Source of the DNA: Azospirillum endophyticum
Lineage (GTDB): Bacteria; Pseudomonadota; Alphaproteobacteria; Azospirillales; Azospirillaceae
Length of the DNA stretch: 64,000 nt
Assembly (NCBI RefSeq): GCF_016595245.1
Contig: NZ_JAENHM010000073.1
Span: 690,365 to 754,364, forward strand
Reading direction: 5' to 3'
Numbering within the stretch: the first letter of the stretch is position 1; every line of letters starts with the position of its first letter. Both the position numbers and the translations under genes were made by a program. The notes under the pieces are model-generated. The model saw nothing but the letters and a program-made list of their open reading frames with translations. It was not told the origin of the DNA and did no database searches. This document shows positions 24,178 through 32,836 of the stretch, piece after piece.

Positions 24178-27100
24178 TCAGCCGGCGATCCCGTCGAGCG
24201 CTGCCGCGGCGTTCCTTGCGCCGGACAGTTCGTCGGCGACCCGCTGTCCCGCGGCGACGGTCAGCGCTTCGTGGTCGCGGCGGCGGGCGGCGGCGACCAG
24301 ATGATCGACTGTGGCGGCCAGCCGATCGAAGCCGACATTGGCGGCTGAGCCCTTCAGGATATGAGCCTCCCGTTCGATGTCGTCGCAGTCGTTGCGCGCG
24401 AGGGCTTTGCACAGCCGGTCGAGATGCTGCCCGCTCTCGGCGAAGAAGGTTTCCAGCAGCAGGGCAAATCCATCCTTCTCCAGCGCGTCCCGCAGTTCGT
24501 CGATCTTCTCCGCATTGACGATGGCCGGCTCCGCCTGCGGCGGCATCGGTCCAGGGGGCCGTCCGGCAGCTTCGGCAGCGTCCGGGATTGGACGAACGAA
24601 GCGGGCAAGGGTATCCAGCAGCTTGCGGGCGTTGATCGGCTTCGACAGGTAATCGTTCATGCCGGCTTCCAGGCAGAGGGCGGCATCGCCCTGCATGGCG
24701 TTGGCCGTCAGCGCCACGACAGGAACGCGCGCGGCCGGTCCGGACAGCCGGCGGATCCGGCGGGTCGCCGTCAGCCCGTCCATCACCGGCATCTGGACGT
24801 CCATCAGGACGAGGTCGTAGGGCCGGGCTATCACCGCCTCCACCGCCTCCTCGCCGTTCGACACGGCTTCCGCGCCATGGCCGGCGCGGCGCAGCAAGGC
24901 CAGCGTCAGCTGCTGATTGACCGGATTGTCCTCGGCGACCAGCACCCGGGCGCGCGGCTTTGCCTCCGGCTGTTCAGCGGGCACCATCTCGGCCGTCACG
25001 CCGGCCTTCCCAATGATCGGCAGGCGGATGGGGATGGGAACCGCGCCGTCGGCGGTCCCGCTTTCCGGCACGACATGCGGCCAGGATGCCAGGGTGGCTG
25101 CCGGCGATTTGGCCGAGGGTACGAATTGCGGTTCCAGCAAGCGGGCGAGGCATTGGCACAGGGAGCTGAACCGGATCGGCTTGGGCAGGTCGGCATCCAC
25201 CGGTGCCCGTTCCGGTTCCTGTCCCTCCAGCCTCTGGGAGGAGGCGAGGGCCAGCCGGATGCCGGTCAGTTCCGGAAGGGCGCGGATGCGCCGTGCCAGC
25301 TCGGGTCCGGTCATGCCCGGCATGCGATGGTCCAGGATCGCGGCGTCGAACGGCACGCCGTCACGGGCGGCGGCGATCAAACGGTCCAGTGCCCGCTCCC
25401 CGTTTTCCGCCGTCTCGGTCAGGATGCCGAAGCCGTCGAGTTGCCTGGTCAGCAGGTCGCGGTTGACGGCGGTATCGTCGACCAGCAGCAGGCGGCGCCC
25501 GGCCCATTCGCCCGCCGGAACGGGCGGATGGGCGCCGCCGGCACCGCGCTTCAACGGCACGGTGACCCAGAAGACGCTTCCCTCCCCCGTCCGGCCGTCC
25601 ATCCCGATCCGGCCGCCCATCAGTTCCGTCAGCCGCTTGCAGATCGCCAGTCCGAGCCCGGTGCCGCCATGGCGCCGGGCAGGGGAGGAATCGACCTGGG
25701 TGAACATGGCGAAAAGGCGTGGACGTTCCTCCTCCGGAATGCCGATGCCGGTATCGCGGACCTCGAACCTGACGAAGACATCGTTGTCCGATTTGTCGGA
25801 ACGCGTATCGCCGGCGGCAGGCCGCTCCTCGCTCAGCAGGATGGTGACGCTTCCCGAATCGGTGAACTTCACGGCATTGCCGGCAAGATTCAGCAGTATT
25901 TGCCGCAGCCGTCCCGCATCGCCCGACAACGGGCCGCGCAGTTCGGTCGGTACGAAGCTGGCGAGGTCGAGCCCCTTGGCCGCGGCGCGCGGCGCAAGGA
26001 TCTCCGCCACGCTTTCCACCATCGGCACCAGTTCGAATTCTCCGATCTCCAGGTCCAGCCGGCCGGCGTCGATCTTGGAGAAGTCGAGGATGTCGTTGAT
26101 AATGACCAGCAGAGATTCGGCGGAATCGCGGATCGTCTCGGCATAGGCGCGCTGCTCCGCTTCCATCCTCGTGTCGAGCAGAAGCCCGGCCATCCCGATC
26201 ACGCCGTTCATCGGCGTGCGGATCTCGTGACTCATGGTCGCGAGGAATTCCATCTTGATGCGCTGGCCGTCCTCCGCCCGCTCCTTGGCGTCGCGCAGCG
26301 TCCGCTCCAGTCGTTTCTCCTCCGTCAGGTCGCGCAGGATGGCGGCATAGAGCGGCCCGGCCGCGGTTTTCACCAACGCCATGGAATAGGCCAGCGGGAA
26401 GCTCTCGGTTTCTCCGATAACGCCGGACGCCGCCGGACGCAGGGCGATGGTTTCGCCGCGGGCGGTGGGATCCATGGTGTGGCGCCGATGTGCGATCCCG
26501 TCCAGCGCCCGGGCGGCATCGGCACGTCTTTCCACCGGCAGGAGATCCACCACCGACCGGCCGACGAGTTCGCCCGGCGTGCAGCGGAAGATCGCATGTG
26601 CGGCCGGGTTCCCGGCCTCGATCACGCCATCCGGGCGTGCGGTGACGATACCTTCCGCCGCGGTGTCGACGATCGCCGATAGGCGGGCGTTGGTCTCCTC
26701 GAGTTCCTTTCCCTGCCGACGCTGCGCCGTCAGCGAGCGGGCCAGCAGCAGACCGAACAGGCACAGCAGCAGGATCATTCCCGCCGACAGCAGCATCGTC
26801 GTCCGCAGATTGGCGCGCCAGGCGGCCAGCACCGCGTCTTCCCGCACGCTGACCGTCAGGACCAGAGGCCAGACCGGCGTCGTGCGGTAGGCAACGATGC
26901 GCGTTTCCGGACCGGCACCGATATCCGTTCCGGGGTGACGGAACACGCCGTATTCGGCTTGCGGCAACTGTTGCCGGAACAGCGGGGTCGCAGCGAAGGA
27001 TCTGGCGATCTCGTCCCCCGCCTGCGGCTGGACGGTCAGCAATGTACCGTCATAGCGGTACAGCGCGATGCGATCGGCCACGCGGACGATGTTTCCGCCT

Positions 27101-27720
27101 TGGACCGCTCGGTACAATCCTTGGAAATAGTCCGGATTGACGGTGGCGACGACGACCGCCTGCATCGTGCCTTCCGGGTTGCGCAGGGCGCGGCTCATCG
27201 GCAGCAGCCAGCGCCCCGAGCGCTCCTCGCCGGCGGCAGCGTCGATCAGGCTGCGTCCAGGGCGCGGATCGCCGATCACCAGTCCGTTTCCCTGACCTGC
27301 CGCCTGGAGGCGGAAAACGTCCAACTCGGTCAGGTGGGCGTCGGCAGGGTGTGCCCCCTCGGTGCTGGCGAGGATGCGACCGGTGCGGTCGAGCAGGGTC
27401 AGCCCGCGCAGATGCGGCGAATGATGCAGCCTGTCGGTCAGCATTGCCGTCGCATCCGAATCGAACGCGCCGTCGTCGCCAGTCCAGTTGGCATCGGACA
27501 GCGACTCGACGATGGACGATAGTGTCACATCCACCGACTGCACCGTGCGGGTGGTCGACACTTCGAGAGCCGCGGCAAGGTTGGCGAGGCTGGCGTCCGC
27601 CGACTCCAGAGCATCCTGACGGCCCGCGATCAGCTGTTGCCCCTGGTTGACCAGCAGGGTCAGGACTGCCAGAAGGGCGAAGGCGAAGATGCCGCCCGGC
27701 CTTTCGAAAAGACCCTTCAA
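24178..27720 (-). CDS. Large hybrid histidine kinase with sensor, PAS, two receivers and HPt
   Basis: 1180 residues. Membrane helix at about 10-27, a periplasmic PDC/dCache-like sensor (30-295), a second helix (300-325, MLLSAGMILLLCLFGLLLA), a PAS domain (345-465), HisKA with SHEIRTPMNG (His498), an HATPase domain, receiver 1 (Asp797 in ILDHRMPG), receiver 2 (Asp974 in LMDVQMP) and a C-terminal HPt (His1120 in AHILKGSAAN). All phosphotransfer residues are present, so it carries a whole His-Asp-His relay resembling BarA/ArcB. The final acceptor may be the receiver-ATPase protein encoded next. Confidence 0.92.
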   Translation of the reverse strand: MKGLFERPGGIFAFALLAVLTLLVNQGQQLIAGRQDALESADASLANLAAALEVSTTRTVQSVDVTLSSIVESLSDANWTGDDGAFDSDATAMLTDRLHHSPHLRGLTLLDRTGRILASTEGAHPADAHLTELDVFRLQAAGQGNGLVIGDPRPGRSLIDAAAGEERSGRWLLPMSRALRNPEGTMQAVVVATVNPDYFQGLYRAVQGGNIVRVADRIALYRYDGTLLTVQPQAGDEIARSFAATPLFRQQLPQAEYGVFRHPGTDIGAGPETRIVAYRTTPVWPLVLTVSVREDAVLAAWRANLRTTMLLSAGMILLLCLFGLLLARSLTAQRRQGKELEETNARLSAIVDTAAEGIVTARPDGVIEAGNPAAHAIFRCTPGELVGRSVVDLLPVERRADAARALDGIAHRRHTMDPTARGETIALRPAASGVIGETESFPLAYSMALVKTAAGPLYAAILRDLTEEKRLERTLRDAKERAEDGQRIKMEFLATMSHEIRTPMNGVIGMAGLLLDTRMEAEQRAYAETIRDSAESLLVIINDILDFSKIDAGRLDLEIGEFELVPMVESVAEILAPRAAAKGLDLASFVPTELRGPLSGDAGRLRQILLNLAGNAVKFTDSGSVTILLSEERPAAGDTRSDKSDNDVFVRFEVRDTGIGIPEEERPRLFAMFTQVDSSPARRHGGTGLGLAICKRLTELMGGRIGMDGRTGEGSVFWVTVPLKRGAGGAHPPVPAGEWAGRRLLLVDDTAVNRDLLTRQLDGFGILTETAENGERALDRLIAAARDGVPFDAAILDHRMPGMTGPELARRIRALPELTGIRLALASSQRLEGQEPERAPVDADLPKPIRFSSLCQCLARLLEPQFVPSAKSPAATLASWPHVVPESGTADGAVPIPIRLPIIGKAGVTAEMVPAEQPEAKPRARVLVAEDNPVNQQLTLALLRRAGHGAEAVSNGEEAVEAVIARPYDLVLMDVQMPVMDGLTATRRIRRLSGPAARVPVVALTANAMQGDAALCLEAGMNDYLSKPINARKLLDTLARFVRPIPDAAEAAGRPPGPMPPQAEPAIVNAEKIDELRDALEKDGFALLLETFFAESGQHLDRLCKALARNDCDDIEREAHILKGSAANVGFDRLAATVDHLVAAARRRDHEALTVAAGQRVADELSGARNAAAALDGIAG

Positions 27721-28017
27721 AGCCGCTTTTGCTGAGGACGGGGACAGGGCTGCATTCCGGACTGTCAGGGGTGGTCGAGCGGCAAAGCGGCGGATTGCAC
27801 GGATCCGATGCGGAACCGTGACCGGATCGCAGTCGGATGAAAGCGCTGGGTGTCGGCTATGGTCGAAGCTCTTGGCTGGAACATTAGCAGTTGGACGTCC
27901 TGAACGCCAAGCATTCGCTGTCGACCTGGCTCGGTTGATGGTAAGATGCTGATATGGCTTTTCAGTTATACGCTCGATATTCGAAGATATGGAAGATTGG
28001 TTAACGGAAGGTGACCA
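27721..28017. promoter_or_regulatory. Divergent promoter region between hybrid kinase and binding-protein genes
   Basis: About 300 bases without a gene. The right half (27940-28017) is AT-rich, with TTATAC near 27965 and a GGAAGG ribosome site before 28018. Promoters for both divergent genes must lie here; no operator was recognised. Confidence 0.4.
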
Positions 28018-28827
28018 ATGGCAACGCGGATTTTTTGGGCGATCTGCTCGGCGTTTTTTTTGGCTCTATCTAATTATGCCATGAGCGCTGCCTTGGCAGA
28101 AGATGGAAGACTTCAGAAAATTGCGGAGAATAAGCAACTTCGTGTCTGCATTTGGCCCGATTACTACGCGATCTCGTTCCGGAATCCGCGCACCGGCGTG
28201 CTTGAGGGGTTGGATGCGGATTTGGCTCGGGCCTTTGCCGACGATCTCGGTGTCCGGCTCACGGTGGTGGAGAGCAGTTTTCCCCACTTCATCGACGACC
28301 TGCTGGCCGACCGGTGCGACATCGGCATGTTCGCCATCGGCATCACCCCGGCGCGGGTGCGGCAAGTCGCCTTCAGCCAGCCCTACCTGCGCAGCGGCAT
28401 CTATGCGGTGACCTCCCAGACCAATGACGCCGTTCGGCGGTGGGAGGATCTCGACCGCATCGGCAATGTCGTGGCGGTGCAGAGCGACACCTATATGGAC
28501 GGTTACGCCCGAGCCTCCATGAAGGCCGCCCGCATCGTCGGCGTGAACCGCCCGCAGGAACGGGAGGAGGAGGTGCAGTCCGGCCGTGCCGACGCCTTTC
28601 TGACCGATTATCCCTATGGGCAGCGCATGCTGGCCTTCCATCCCTGGGCTCGCCTGATCGTGCCCGACGTTCCGGTTCAACCCACACCCTATGGCTATGC
28701 GGTGGCGCCCGGCGACGCGGCTTGGCTGGAGCGGGTCGATGCCTTCGTCGCCGCGATCAAGGCCGACGGGCGACTGGAGAGCATCGCCACCCGCTACAAT
28801 CTGACTCCCATCGTGGTGCGGGACTGA
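28018..28827 (+). CDS. Periplasmic solute-binding protein, family 3 (amino-acid type)
   Basis: 269 residues with a signal peptide ending near ALAED (about residue 28). The mature part is an SBP_bac_3 protein: QLRVCIWPDYYAISFRN at the start, GLDADLARAFADDLGV, DIGMFAIGITPARVRQVAFSQPY, and DAFLTDYPYG in lobe 2. Relatives bind amino acids or similar compounds. No permease or ATPase gene is adjacent, and it is divergent from the large hybrid kinase with a periplasmic sensor. It may be an orphan subunit of a distant transporter or deliver a ligand signal to that kinase; the second idea is inference. Confidence 0.85.
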   Translation: MATRIFWAICSAFFLALSNYAMSAALAEDGRLQKIAENKQLRVCIWPDYYAISFRNPRTGVLEGLDADLARAFADDLGVRLTVVESSFPHFIDDLLADRCDIGMFAIGITPARVRQVAFSQPYLRSGIYAVTSQTNDAVRRWEDLDRIGNVVAVQSDTYMDGYARASMKAARIVGVNRPQEREEEVQSGRADAFLTDYPYGQRMLAFHPWARLIVPDVPVQPTPYGYAVAPGDAAWLERVDAFVAAIKADGRLESIATRYNLTPIVVRD

Positions 28828-28908
28828 GGCGCGTTGGACGAATACGTCTTCGGGATAAATCCATAGTAGGATGGATGGGATCTCCAGCATTCAGCAGGAA
28901 AACCGTCG

Positions 28909-29535
28909 ATGATCCTGATCGGACAATACGACTCTCCCTTCGTACGCCGCGTCGCCGTGGCTCTCCATGCCTACGGCATGGCTTACGACCACCGGCCCTG
29001 GTCGGTCTTTTCCGATGCTGCGGAAGTCGCGCGTTTCAATCCGCTGAAACGGGTGCCGACCCTCGTGCTGGAGGATGGCGAGGTGCTGATCGAAAGCGGC
29101 GCCATCCTCGACCATCTGGACGAGGTCGCCGGAGCGGATCGCGCCCTGATCGCCCGCCAGGGGCCGGAGCGCCGCCGGGCCTTGAAGCTCTGCGCGCTGT
29201 CGACCGGGCTGGCCGACAAGGCCGTCAGCCTCGTCTACGAGCGCGTGTTGCACAAGGAGCGGTCCGACCTGTGGGTGGAACGCTGCATCGGCCAGATCGG
29301 TGCCGTTCTCGACATGCTGGACTCCGATCGCGCCGCCGCTCCCGGTCCCTGGTGGTTCGGCGACCGCATCGGCCATGCCGACATCGCCGCGGGCTGCGCC
29401 CTCCGCTTCGTTGGCGAAGCCCACCCTCAGGTCTTCGATCGGTCCCGTTGGCCGGCGCTCGCCGCCCATTCCGACGCCTGTGAGGCGATGGCGGAGTTCC
29501 AGGCGGTGACGCAACCCTTCTCGGTGAACGCCTGA
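28909..29535 (+). CDS. Glutathione S-transferase family protein
   Basis: 208 residues. The N-terminal thioredoxin-like domain starts ILIGQYDSPFVRRVAVALHAYG, with Ser9 at the usual catalytic position. It continues to NPLKRVPTLVLEDGE (cis-Pro) and ESGAILDHLDE, which contacts glutathione. The C-terminal helical domain contains GDRIGHADIAAGCALRF. Full length for a bacterial GST; the substrate is unknown. It stands alone between unrelated genes. Confidence 0.9.
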   Translation: MILIGQYDSPFVRRVAVALHAYGMAYDHRPWSVFSDAAEVARFNPLKRVPTLVLEDGEVLIESGAILDHLDEVAGADRALIARQGPERRRALKLCALSTGLADKAVSLVYERVLHKERSDLWVERCIGQIGAVLDMLDSDRAAAPGPWWFGDRIGHADIAAGCALRFVGEAHPQVFDRSRWPALAAHSDACEAMAEFQAVTQPFSVNA

Positions 29536-29603
29536 ACCGGCGCCCCCCTCCTGGCCGATGTGCGGCATTGGACGGGAAGGGGACGGCGACCTATAGCCGC
29601 GGC

Positions 29604-29930
29604 TTAACGATGGCCGCTGATCTCCGCATGCAGTGGCTTGCTGTCCTCGAACTTCTGCTGCTGTTCGGCGCTGGCTTCCTTCTGGTGCTTCTGCTTCCAT
29701 TCGGAATAGGGCATGCCGTAGACGGCGATGCGGGCGTCTTCGTCGGACAATTGGACTCCGCGTTCCTTGGCGGCGGCCGCATACCATTTGGATAGGCAGT
29801 TGCGGCAGAATCCGGCGAGATTCATCAGGTCGATGTTCTGCACATCGGTGCGCTTGCGCAGATGCTCGACCAAGCCGCGGAAAGCTGCGGCTTCCAGTTC
29901 GATGCGGGTCTGATGGTCCAGATCGGCCAT
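29604..29930 (-). CDS. DUF1244 family protein
   Basis: 108 residues. It has the family core: AAAFRGLVEHLRKRTDVQNIDLM, then LAGFCRNCLSKWY with two Cys, then YGMPYSEWK. DUF1244 proteins are small helical proteins common in alpha- and gammaproteobacteria, with solved structures but no assigned function. The C-terminal 25 residues are a charged extension. It lies 32 bases downstream of the DUF2478/DUF364 fusion on the same strand, so is probably the last gene of the tusA operon. Confidence 0.85.
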   Translation of the reverse strand: MADLDHQTRIELEAAAFRGLVEHLRKRTDVQNIDLMNLAGFCRNCLSKWYAAAAKERGVQLSDEDARIAVYGMPYSEWKQKHQKEASAEQQQKFEDSKPLHAEISGHR

Positions 29931-29962
29931 GGGGTCTCTACTCCTCCGATATTCTTGTTCGT

Positions 29963-31201
29963 TTAAGAATGGGGTGGCCGGTGCAGCGTGACCATCCGGC
30001 CATAGGGGTGAAAATCACGCGATCCGCCGCCGGCGGCGATGGTGCGCGCCACCGCCTCGCGGTTGATGGCGACGAAGCCGGCCAGCGCGTGGATGCCGTA
30101 GTCGAACAGGCGTGGGGTCAGCGGCGTGCCGGGGCCGATCATCGCCACCGTCGCGCCGGGCGAAACCCGCAGCAGGCGGGGCAGCGTGCGGTTGGCGAAG
30201 GCCGAGGCGGTGACGGCCACCGCCTCGGCGCCCGGCAGCAGCCAGTCGCAGGCCGCTTCCGGGTATTCGCCCTCCCGCGGGCTCATGTCGATCACCTGGG
30301 CGCGCGGCAGGCGGCGGGCAAGCTGGGGAAAGCCGCCGACCACCACCACCCGGCCCTCGACCGAGGCGAACAGGTCGAGACCGTTGCCGGGAGCGCCGGC
30401 AAGGTCGGGCCGGTTGTAATGGGTGTTCAGCGCCGCGACGCCGACTGCAATCTCGACCGCATCCCAGGACCGGGCTGCCATCGCCGCCAAGTCGCGCAGG
30501 GACAGGCCGGTCCAACGCCGCGGATCTTCCTCCGTTGCAGTGGTCTCTGCCGGAGTTTGCCGGGCGGCGACTCCCAGTCCGTCGGCGGTTTCCACCAGCA
30601 CCCACTTGGCGCCGGTGACGACGCGGCGCACCTCGGCGTCGGCGACACCCTGGACCAGATCCTGGTACATCCGCTGCGGACCCCACCAGCGCCACAGCGC
30701 CTCGGACACCGGCGAAAGCAGGTCGCAGAAGCCGCCGGTGGCGGTCTGCCATTCATTGAGATAGCGGCTGCCGACGCTGGTCAGCACCGGAATGCCGTCG
30801 GCGATCGCGGACAGCATCTCGTCCGACAGTCCGTCGCCATGCGATTCCAGACCGGCGAACTTGTTGACCACCAGCAGATCGACACCCGAGGCGACGGCGT
30901 TGCGGATCGCTTGGCTGGCCTCCGCCACGCCTGTCGGGTCGACTCGGCAGGACTGGGAGTCCCGCCCCAGCTTCTGGGTGATGTCATAGGCCCGGCCGCT
31001 GGCGACATCGACCAACTCCATCCGCTCGGCACAATCGTCGCCCGGTCCGTGGTTGCGCTGCACCAGCCCGCCGACGCGGAAGCCTCGACGCTTCAGTTCC
31101 GCCGCAAACCCGTCCAGCAACGCGTCGATTCCATGGGATCCGGGACCATGGATCACGGCGCCGGGGCGCAGCGGCGGCGGAGAGGCGAGGGGAAGCGGCA
31201 T
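29963..31201 (-). CDS. DUF2478-DUF364 fusion protein, possibly molybdenum- or metal-related
   Basis: 412 residues from the ATG at 31201; the frame continues upstream without conservation. Residues 10-165 match DUF2478, an NTPase-like family seen near molybdenum genes: RVGGLVQRN, LVDVASGR, QSCRVDPTGVAEA, DLLVVNKFAGLESHGDG and GIPVLTSV. The P-loop position (GPGSHGIDALL) lacks the Lys of a true Walker A. Residues 180-405 match DUF4213/DUF364, putative heavy-metal chelators: AVGVAALNTHYN, VVVVGGFPQLA, VTASAFANRTL and IGPGTPLTPRLF. A two-family fusion next to tusA suggests a role in metal-cofactor or sulfur handling for a molybdoenzyme (inference). Confidence 0.8.
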   Translation of the reverse strand: MPLPLASPPPLRPGAVIHGPGSHGIDALLDGFAAELKRRGFRVGGLVQRNHGPGDDCAERMELVDVASGRAYDITQKLGRDSQSCRVDPTGVAEASQAIRNAVASGVDLLVVNKFAGLESHGDGLSDEMLSAIADGIPVLTSVGSRYLNEWQTATGGFCDLLSPVSEALWRWWGPQRMYQDLVQGVADAEVRRVVTGAKWVLVETADGLGVAARQTPAETTATEEDPRRWTGLSLRDLAAMAARSWDAVEIAVGVAALNTHYNRPDLAGAPGNGLDLFASVEGRVVVVGGFPQLARRLPRAQVIDMSPREGEYPEAACDWLLPGAEAVAVTASAFANRTLPRLLRVSPGATVAMIGPGTPLTPRLFDYGIHALAGFVAINREAVARTIAAGGGSRDFHPYGRMVTLHRPPHS

Positions 31202-31248
31202 CGGGATGGAACCTTTCGCGGAACGGCGGACGGATGGCGACGGGTGCC

Positions 31249-31491
31249 TCAAACGCCGCGGCGGATGCGGTAGACAAAGACCGTTCCGTGGACCTCGTCC
31301 ACCCTGGTCTCGTGCGACAGCAGCGCGTTGTCGGTCGTGTTGCAGAAATGCTTGAAGTCGATGACGGAGGCCGGGTCGGTCGCATGGACGACCAGTTCCT
31401 CGCCGGTCTCCATCCCGTTCAGCAGGGCGCGGGTACGCAGGATGGGCAGCGGACAATGCAGCCCCTTCACGTCAAGCTCTCTTGCCGGCAC
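31249..31491 (-). CDS. TusA-family sulfur carrier
   Basis: 80 residues, full length for the SirA/TusA family. The catalytic Cys13 lies in GLHCPLPILR, the CPxP signature, and a DFKHFC segment follows the second helix. TusA-like proteins carry persulfide sulfur for tRNA thiolation or molybdenum cofactor maturation. The gene is 47 bases upstream of the DUF2478/DUF364 fusion in the same orientation, which favours the metal-cofactor role over tRNA modification. Because several TusA paralogues can coexist, no symbol is assigned. Confidence 0.88.
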   Translation of the reverse strand: MPARELDVKGLHCPLPILRTRALLNGMETGEELVVHATDPASVIDFKHFCNTTDNALLSHETRVDEVHGTVFVYRIRRGV

Positions 31492-31694
31492 CGCGCCCGC
31501 TCCACGCTGGTTGAGGAGGAAATCCTTACTGGACGTATGACTGTAGCGGGTTCCCGCCCGCTTCTCCAGACCGGCGGCCGAAAGGTCGCATCCACCACGG
31601 GCGGCCGGCCAAAGCTGGAAGGTATCCGAGATTTTCCGCCGGCCGCGCTGTTGTACGGCGCAATCGGACGATCTTGGACGAAAGGATTGCGGTC

Positions 31695-32732
31695 ATGGCG
31701 AAGCGGCCCGGCGACAAGATGGGCAACAAGGTGGTGGTCATCACGGGCGCCTCCAGCGGCATCGGGCGGGCGACCGCACTGGAGTTCGCCCGACAGGGTG
31801 CCGCGGTGATCCTCGCTGCGCGGCGGATGGCCGCATTGCACGAGGTGGCGGAGGAATGCGTGGAGGCCGGCGGCCGGGCCATGGTGGTGCCGGCCGACGT
31901 CACCGACCAGCGCGCCATGCAGCAGCTTGCCGACCGTGCCATCGAGGCCTTCGGCGGCATCGACGTCTGGGTGAACAATGCCGGCGTCATCGCCTTCGGC
32001 CGGTTCGAGGACATCCCCGACGAGGTGTTCGAACAGGTGGTGCGCACCGACTTCTTCGGCATGGTGCACGGCTGCCGTGCCGTGCTGCCGCATTTCCTCG
32101 ACCGTGGCGAGGGGATCATCATCAACACGGCGTCGATGGTGTCCAACATCGGGCAGCGTTATGCCACCCCCTACACCGCGGCGAAATTCGCCGTGCGCGG
32201 CTTCTCCGAGTCGCTGCGGCAGGAACTGGTGGACGAACCCGACATCCACGTCTGCATGGTGATGCCGGCCTCCATCGACACCCCGCTGTGGCAGCATGCC
32301 GCCAATTACACCGGCCGGGCGATCAAGCCGCTGAGCCCCATCCACCCGCCGGAGGAGGTCGCCGCCGCCATCCTGTCGCTGGCGCTCAATCCGCAACGCG
32401 AGCTGTTCGTCGGCACCGAGGGACGCCTCGCCGCCGTCGGCAACGCGATGGCGCCGCAGATGACCGAACGGGCGCTGGCCCACACCATCGAGCGTGACAT
32501 GTTCCAGAACCGTTCGGCACCCGACACCCCGGGCGGCGTGCTGACGGCCATGCCGGAATATCAGGGAGCCAGCGGCGGCTGGATCGAGCGGCGCCCGGAG
32601 CGCAGCCGGGGCCGGGGTGGAGGGGACGGGCCGCAGCGCTCCTTCTCCTGGACCAACCTGACCCTGTTCCTCCTGCCTGTCGTGCTGGCGAGCCGTCCAT
32701 TGGGCAACGGCCGGATGCGCCACGTTTGGTGA
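31695..32732 (+). CDS. Short-chain dehydrogenase/reductase
   Basis: 345 residues from the ATG at 31695 (AAAGGA site). Classical SDR features: TGASSGIG cofactor motif, NNAG, catalytic Ser in NTASMVS, and Tyr-Lys in YATPYTAAKFAV. The Arg pair after the motif (ARR) suggests NADP preference. The C-terminal 90 residues extend beyond the normal fold, ending in an Arg/Gly-rich stretch and a hydrophobic segment (LTLFLLPVVLASRP) that may sit in or on the membrane, as in other long SDRs of this type. Substrate unknown. Confidence 0.87.
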   Translation: MAKRPGDKMGNKVVVITGASSGIGRATALEFARQGAAVILAARRMAALHEVAEECVEAGGRAMVVPADVTDQRAMQQLADRAIEAFGGIDVWVNNAGVIAFGRFEDIPDEVFEQVVRTDFFGMVHGCRAVLPHFLDRGEGIIINTASMVSNIGQRYATPYTAAKFAVRGFSESLRQELVDEPDIHVCMVMPASIDTPLWQHAANYTGRAIKPLSPIHPPEEVAAAILSLALNPQRELFVGTEGRLAAVGNAMAPQMTERALAHTIERDMFQNRSAPDTPGGVLTAMPEYQGASGGWIERRPERSRGRGGGDGPQRSFSWTNLTLFLLPVVLASRPLGNGRMRHVW

Positions 32733-32789
32733 TTCACCGGCAGCGCCCTTGATCCGGCGGTCCGGAGCCGTTATACGCTCGGCCCTTTT

Positions 32790-32814
32790 CCGGTGCGGCG
32801 GCTGGCCGCACCGG
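32790..32814 (+). repeat. 10-bp hairpin before the yegD-like gene
   Basis: CCGGTGCGGC and GCCGCACCGG flank a 5-base loop. It lies between the SDR stop and the ribosome site of the next gene, so it may end the SDR message or structure the downstream leader. No U-run follows. Confidence 0.5.
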
Positions 32815-32836
32815 ACATCCGGGCAGGAGGCGGGAC

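Noticed and set aside
24164..24178. Short GGTC tandem repeat at the kinase stop
   Set aside because: Only three to four units in GC-rich DNA, within chance expectation.
24361..26682. A 773-codon open frame antisense to the large hybrid kinase
   Set aside because: No conserved motifs; the kinase frame explains the sequence completely.
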